In this document: positions 5,920 through 9,991 of the stretch, piece by piece
Layout of the letters: each line of letters starts with the position of its first letter
Numbering within the stretch: the first letter of the stretch is position 1
Origin: CAYWNA01 sp964459305
GTDB taxonomy: Bacteria; Planctomycetota; Planctomycetia; Pirellulales; Pirellulaceae
DNA length: 9,991 nucleotides
Reading direction: 5' to 3'
Assembly: GCA_964459305.1 (NCBI GenBank)
Contig: CAYWNA010000374.1
Coordinates: forward strand, 1-9,991
Notes under the pieces: generated by a model
The model's database searches: none
Seen by the model: the letters and a program-made list of their open reading frames with translations, nothing else
What the model was told of the DNA's origin: nothing
Position numbers and translations under genes: made by a program

Positions 5920-8900
5920 CCGACGGGGTCAACTCTTTACACTTGACACGCTGCAAACGGCTATGACAAGGAGTTGCCCCGTTTCGATTTGTGTCAAGTG
6001 TAAAGAGTTGACCCCATCTCCATCTCCATCTCACTTCCAGCGTAACCGGGCCGAGCAGGCCGGAGGTTAGTTCGCCCCGGTAGCGGGTCGGAATGGTGAG
6101 GTAGTGGTTGGCGAGGGTATTGTAAACCAGTACCTCGATCCGGTTTTGGCCCGGCTTCACCTGTTTCGAGATGTCCACTCGCCATGGCGGCGCGACGCGG
6201 ATGCCGGCGACTTGGCCATTGACGCGGACTTCGGCCGTGGCAACTACTGTACCGAGGTCGAGCGCAATCTCGCCGCGGGTCTGCTCTGGCGTCAGCGCGA
6301 CGGTCTTGCGATACCACGCGCCGCCGGAGTAGCACTCCAGCGCGCCCATCTTCGACCAGTCGCCGAGCGCGGCAACGCCGGGGCCGCATTCCAGCCGCAC
6401 CGGGTCAGGGAAAATCGCCGCGCCGCAAGATCCTGTTTCGGGCATCACTCGCAGAGCGACGGTGGCCGCGCCCGATAGCGGTGTGGCGGCCTCAAAACGG
6501 TCTTGGCCCGCGGCACGCATGGGCTGACCGTCCGCCCATGCTTGGACGGTTCCCCTGGCGGTGACCGTCATCGCTCGCAGGCCGGGCGGCGCGGTGAAGC
6601 GAAACCATTCGGCCGGCTTGGCCCCTGCGTGCACGTCGAAACGGATCAGCGACGGATCGTCAAACCAGGTCATCGCCAGCGGCGTGCGACTGGATGGCTT
6701 CGCGTCTTTTCCTTCCCGTTTCAAGACGAAGTAGCCGCGGCCAGCCTTGTCGTAACGGACGAGAATCGGATTCGCGCCCGCCCGAAGCGACACCGCCTGC
6801 TGCAGATCTTCGACACGCGTACCGTTCAGGAACACGATCTCCGGCGTCAACACTTCGGAGGCGTGCGGCTGCTCGCCCTCTTGGCGGGTACTGATCACCA
6901 TGTGCGCCTTCGTCGGCCGATCGACCGTCGCGCTGGTCCAGAGGTAATAGCGGCTTCCCGCCTTTTCGGTCGCGTATTTGGTTTCGTTCAGCGCTCTGGC
7001 GCGCCCGCCGAGGCAAAGGAAATGGTCGGTGACGTTCTCTTTTAGGCCATGGTAACCCTGGTGTCCAGGATCGCCTTCGAGTCCTTGACGCCAGGAGAAA
7101 TCGTAGGGTCGCCAGCGGACCGGTTTGCCGGCTACGTTGACTGCTTCCTGAGGATCGACCCGTGCGAGCTTAGCTAGTTCCGCATCGAGCGAGTCGCTCG
7201 ACTTGTCAGCCGGAAGCGGCCCCAACAGCCAAAATTGCGGCCCGACGTCGTATGTGACGCGCTCCCAGTGACTGTCGTCGTAATCCGGCGCCTGCCAAGC
7301 GGTCGCGTCGCCACTCTCGACGGCGTGGCGAAAGATGCGGGCTTCGGGGCCGATGATCTTGTCGGTGGCCGGCAGGCGAAAGTCACCAAAACGGTTGTCC
7401 ATCGTCGGTCTCAGTTCGAACTCCCACTCGCCGTCCAAGACGATTTCCTGCACTGTCCGCTCTGGACGCAGCGGCGGATTGGCATGCTCCCGGCCGGGTG
7501 TAAACGCAACGATCTGGGCTTCGTAGTCTTCCAACGGCAACTTCACCTTCGTGCCGGTCACTGTCTCGCCCAGCACACGTAGCGGCTGGACCGCACCGGT
7601 CCATGGGTCCCACAGCTCGGCTTTTCCCTTGGCACGGAACTCGACCATCGAGTTCTTCGTTGCACCCATTACCATGTAAATATCGCGCGGCCCGACCTTG
7701 CGGTGGGTTGCCTTGATCGGTTGTGCGGCCTGGACATCACGCGGAGCCAGGTTTTCGATCTGGCGAACCAGCGAGGTCCACACGTTGCTCGTCGCGCCGC
7801 CTCGATGCACCTTGTGAATATTGGTGGGATCGGGAGCGGAAAGGCCCGTTGTATTGCGACTCGTCCGCCACGTAACGCCAGCAGGTTTTGCGAGCGTGTA
7901 GCCCAGATCTTCTGTGGAAAACAGTGTCTTGCCGGCTTGGACAATCGCCAGAAACATGCCTGCGGTGCCACGTCTTCCCGGCGCATCGTGATCTCGCGCA
8001 TCGATGGTGATCACGTCGCCGTCTTTCAGCGCGATCTCGCCTGTCCAGCCGCTTGAGTAGTTCGCGCCGGAACAAACCTGCGTGCCGTTCACATAGAAGG
8101 CTCCCTCGTTATCGCAGAAAAACCGGACACCGCAGGCAGCCTTCGCTTCGGCTGGTGTGCGGTAGACGCCTTTGAAGTACACTCGCTGCACGGGCTCTTT
8201 CGACCAGGCCCAACGTCCGACGAAGCCACCGTTATAGCGGCGCACGGGGAGCGACTCGCCCGGCAACTCGGCTATGCCTATTCCACCCGCGTCGCTGCGC
8301 TGGACCGACGGGCGGACGCCGGCTGTGGTTTCCGCGGCTGTGGCGCCGAACAGTTCCTTGACAGCCGCGTCCAGCGTCGGGTCCTCGCGGCCCGCACGAT
8401 CGCTCGCCTCAGGCAACCCACCACCGGCGATCACAATGCCGCCGGATCGAAAAAACTCCCGTGCCTTTTGCAGGGTGGACCATCGCACGGCGCGCATGGC
8501 CGGCAATACGAGTACACGATAGCTCGCATCCGCGACGTGCAATCGCCCGCCGCGGATTTCGGCCCGCGTCAACGACTCGGAATCCATGAAGATGAAATCG
8601 TAACCACCGTCCATCAGCGTCGTGCCAGCGGCGAAGGCGGCCTCGGTTGCCTCGCGGCCGCCCAGTCCGGCCTGGCCGGGAGCGACCGGATACATCACGG
8701 CGATCTCACATTGGTGTACACCCTGGCTCATCAGATACGACAGCCGCTCGAAGTATTTCAGAAACACGCCCATGTGTTTCCAGTACGGCATGCGGAAATG
8801 GTAACACGGCGGCGCCCACTCCCAGAAACTGCCGTGCGTGGTGTAGTACAAACCGTGCAGGTTGAGCAGGTTGCAGCCGTACAGATAGTTCTCACGTGTG

Positions 8901-9991
8901 GCGAACATCAGGTTCTCAGGCGTAGCGCCCCAACCCAGGCTGTGATACCCTTCCAGCCAGACGCGCGGGCGGCGGTAAAGATGGGCAATCGAGCTGGATA
9001 CTTTGCCCTTGATCAAATCCGCTCGTCCGCCCGGCGTATCGTGGCCTGGGGCCGTGTACCAGCGCACGGCACTGAAATAATCGCCGAACTCCAGCGGGTT
9101 GCGCCCGCGGCTGCCTTGATCGCAGCCGTAGATTTTGCCGCGGCTCCAGTGCCACTGGAAGATCGGGATGAAGTAGCGTTCCTGAGCAAGCTGCATCTTC
9201 ACGTCCATGAAGTCCAGTCGATACTTGACGGTCTTGGGGCCGACATCCTGAAACATCGCCGGCAACGCTTCGAACAAATTGTACCCCTTGCACCGCATGA
9301 ACTGTTCGGCCAGGTCGTCAGCCCAAATCCGATCGCCGACGCCAAACTTCAGTTCGTCATGGAAGAAGTAGTTTAGCCCCGCGACAGATTGACCCGGCGC
9401 GTAATTCTGGAACCGCTGAAAAAACTTCTCGACGACTCGCCGCCCAGCCAACGGATGAATCGGGTTGAGCGTCCCGGGCTTGCGCGCGGCAGTGAAGATC
9501 CAGACTTCCCAGTCACCTTCGGCCGGAGTCCACTCCAGCATAAAAAAGGGGTCAGAACCCTTTTGTGCGAAGCACCCTCCGGGCCGTACCGGCAAAAGCG
9601 TCCTGACCCCTTTTTTATGCTGGATAGAATCGGCCAGGTCGATGTTGCCCGGGCCGATACCTGCCGAGCCGGTCGGGTAAGCCCGCACGGCGACGGTGTC
9701 AGCCGGCAGCTCGCAGGTGCACGTCTGGCCCGCCTTAATGCTCTGCTTGCGGACGATGGCGATCTCGCGTCCCTGGATTTCGGGATCGCTGTAGATGGTG
9801 CGGCTGACGAGGCTCTTGCCGTTGGGCCAGTCGAGTGTATAGCCGCTCAGCCCGATCCCCATCCCGCGTTTGCTGCACTGGTCGGCGACAAACTTCCAAA
9901 CCTCCCACCAAGCGTCGGAGAATATCTCTGGCTCGGCGGCGTAGGTCGGCCACCCGGACGAGTCTTCGTGAGCGTAATTGACCTGCATCCC
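5920..9991 (-). CDS. GH106-like alpha-L-rhamnosidase-type glycoside hydrolase (partial)
   Basis: This minus-strand frame is open from the right edge to the assembly gap, about 1,357 codons; the 5' end is cut, since the sequence starts inside the catalytic region (QVNYAHEDSSGWPTYAAEP) and lacks a signal peptide. Catalytic barrel, roughly 9990-8690: YFFHDELKFG with candidate acidic residues Asp 9358-9356 and Glu 9355-9353, IYGCDQGSRGRNPLEFGDYF, WLEGYHSLGWG with Glu 8953-8951, LHGLYYTTHGSFWEWAPP and AVMYPVAP. These fit GH106-type enzymes, which release alpha-L-rhamnose, probably outside the cytoplasm; catalytic roles are inferred. A flavodoxin/GATase-like domain follows (about 8610-8400, YRVLVLPAMRAVRW), then a jelly-roll insert (about 8180-7900), a beta-sandwich near 7430-7190 (WEFELRP), and a GH2-like C-terminal sandwich (about 6345-6035) ending GLLGPVTLEV. 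Two palindromic elements interrupt it (9534-9624 and 5925-6015) without closing the frame. The native stop was probably near 6030. If the gap is closed by the shared 14 bases, the frame would run on to TAG at 5734-5732. Substrate unproven. Confidence 0.85.
5925..6015. repeat. 91-bp palindromic element (family B)
   Basis: The arms 5925-5949 (begins GGGGTCAACTCTTTACAC) and 5991-6015 are perfectly complementary over 25 bp. The 41-base loop holds a second hairpin (AAACGG 5955-5960, CCGTTT 5979-5984). This two-level structure resembles REP or MITE units mobilised in trans by a transposase; no transposase gene is present here. The element lies at the 3' end of the glycoside hydrolase gene and is read through in the same frame. 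A CATCTC triplet repeat borders it at 6015-6032, and the left end coincides with the assembly break, as expected for a sequence present in many copies. Confidence 0.85.
6015..6032. repeat. Short tandem repeat (CATCTC)x3
   Basis: Three exact head-to-tail hexamers join the outer end of the family B palindrome to the last recognisable codons of the glycoside hydrolase. On the minus strand they encode alternating Arg-Trp (RWRWRW), which does not look like native protein, so they probably belong to the inserted element or its junction. Confidence 0.7.
9534..9624. repeat. 91-bp palindromic element (family C) inside a CDS
   Basis: The arms 9534-9555 (begins TCCAGCATAAAAAAGGGG) and 9603-9624 are perfectly complementary over 22 bp. 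The 47-base loop contains nested pairs: CTTTTG 9560-9565 with CAAAAG 9593-9598, and a small hairpin GTGCGAAGCAC at 9565-9575. It lies inside the glycoside hydrolase gene and is translated on the minus strand as about 28 extra residues (starting QHKKGVRTLL, ending QKGSDPFFM) between NIDLADSI and LEWTPAEGDW. The frame stays open. The host segment is where GH106-like proteins normally run directly from a short loop into a W-x-x-P-x-G-x-W strand. The structure resembles REP or MITE units; no transposase is nearby. Confidence 0.88.

Noticed and set aside
5533..5946. Plus-strand ORF running across the 100 N
   Set aside because: It depends on translating unknown bases and overlaps palindromic repeats; not protein-like.
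8468..9376. 302-codon plus-strand open frame over the hydrolase
   Set aside because: Antisense shadow of the GH106-like catalytic region. The minus strand holds the conserved motifs.

Overview
The window looks like a piece of a planctomycete genome, probably of the Pirellulales, and probably a draft or metagenome-assembled scaffold. This is an inference. It rests on gene content (a secreted protein with a CPxC start, a large GH106-like glycosidase, a Ski2-like helicase), weak Shine-Dalgarno sites, moderately high GC, and several families of palindromic repeats. A run of exactly 100 N marks a scaffold gap at 5820-5919.

Layout. Positions 1-858 (minus strand) hold the N-terminal 286 codons of a DUF1611/DgcN-type P-loop protein that runs off the left edge. 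Positions 986-3298 (minus) encode a complete 770-residue Ski2-like DExH-box helicase, 127 bases upstream of the DUF1611 gene on the same strand. Positions 3299-4240 contain no convincing gene. They hold a long imperfect inverted repeat (3420-3544) and a pair of 35-bp direct repeats with inverted partial copies (3736-3953). Positions 4241-5468 (plus) hold one gene for a secreted or membrane protein that appears to be broken by a one-base insertion near 4793. Positions 5469-5819 hold only hairpins and a short open stretch, and end at the gap.

The right 4 kb (minus strand) is one long GH106-like alpha-L-rhamnosidase-type glycoside hydrolase gene, cut at its 5' end by the window edge. Two different palindromic elements lie in it. 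One is a 91-bp element at 9534-9624, inside the coding region with the frame kept open. The other is a 91-bp element at 5925-6015 at the 3' end, which seems to have removed the native stop codon and also coincides with the assembly break.

The genes do not form one pathway: D-amino-acid metabolism (DgcN-like), RNA or nucleic-acid remodelling (helicase), an unknown surface protein, and polysaccharide breakdown. The most notable theme is colonisation by at least three families of palindromic, REP/MITE-like repeats, two of them in the same gene. No CRISPR array, tRNA, rRNA, transposase gene or defence system was seen.
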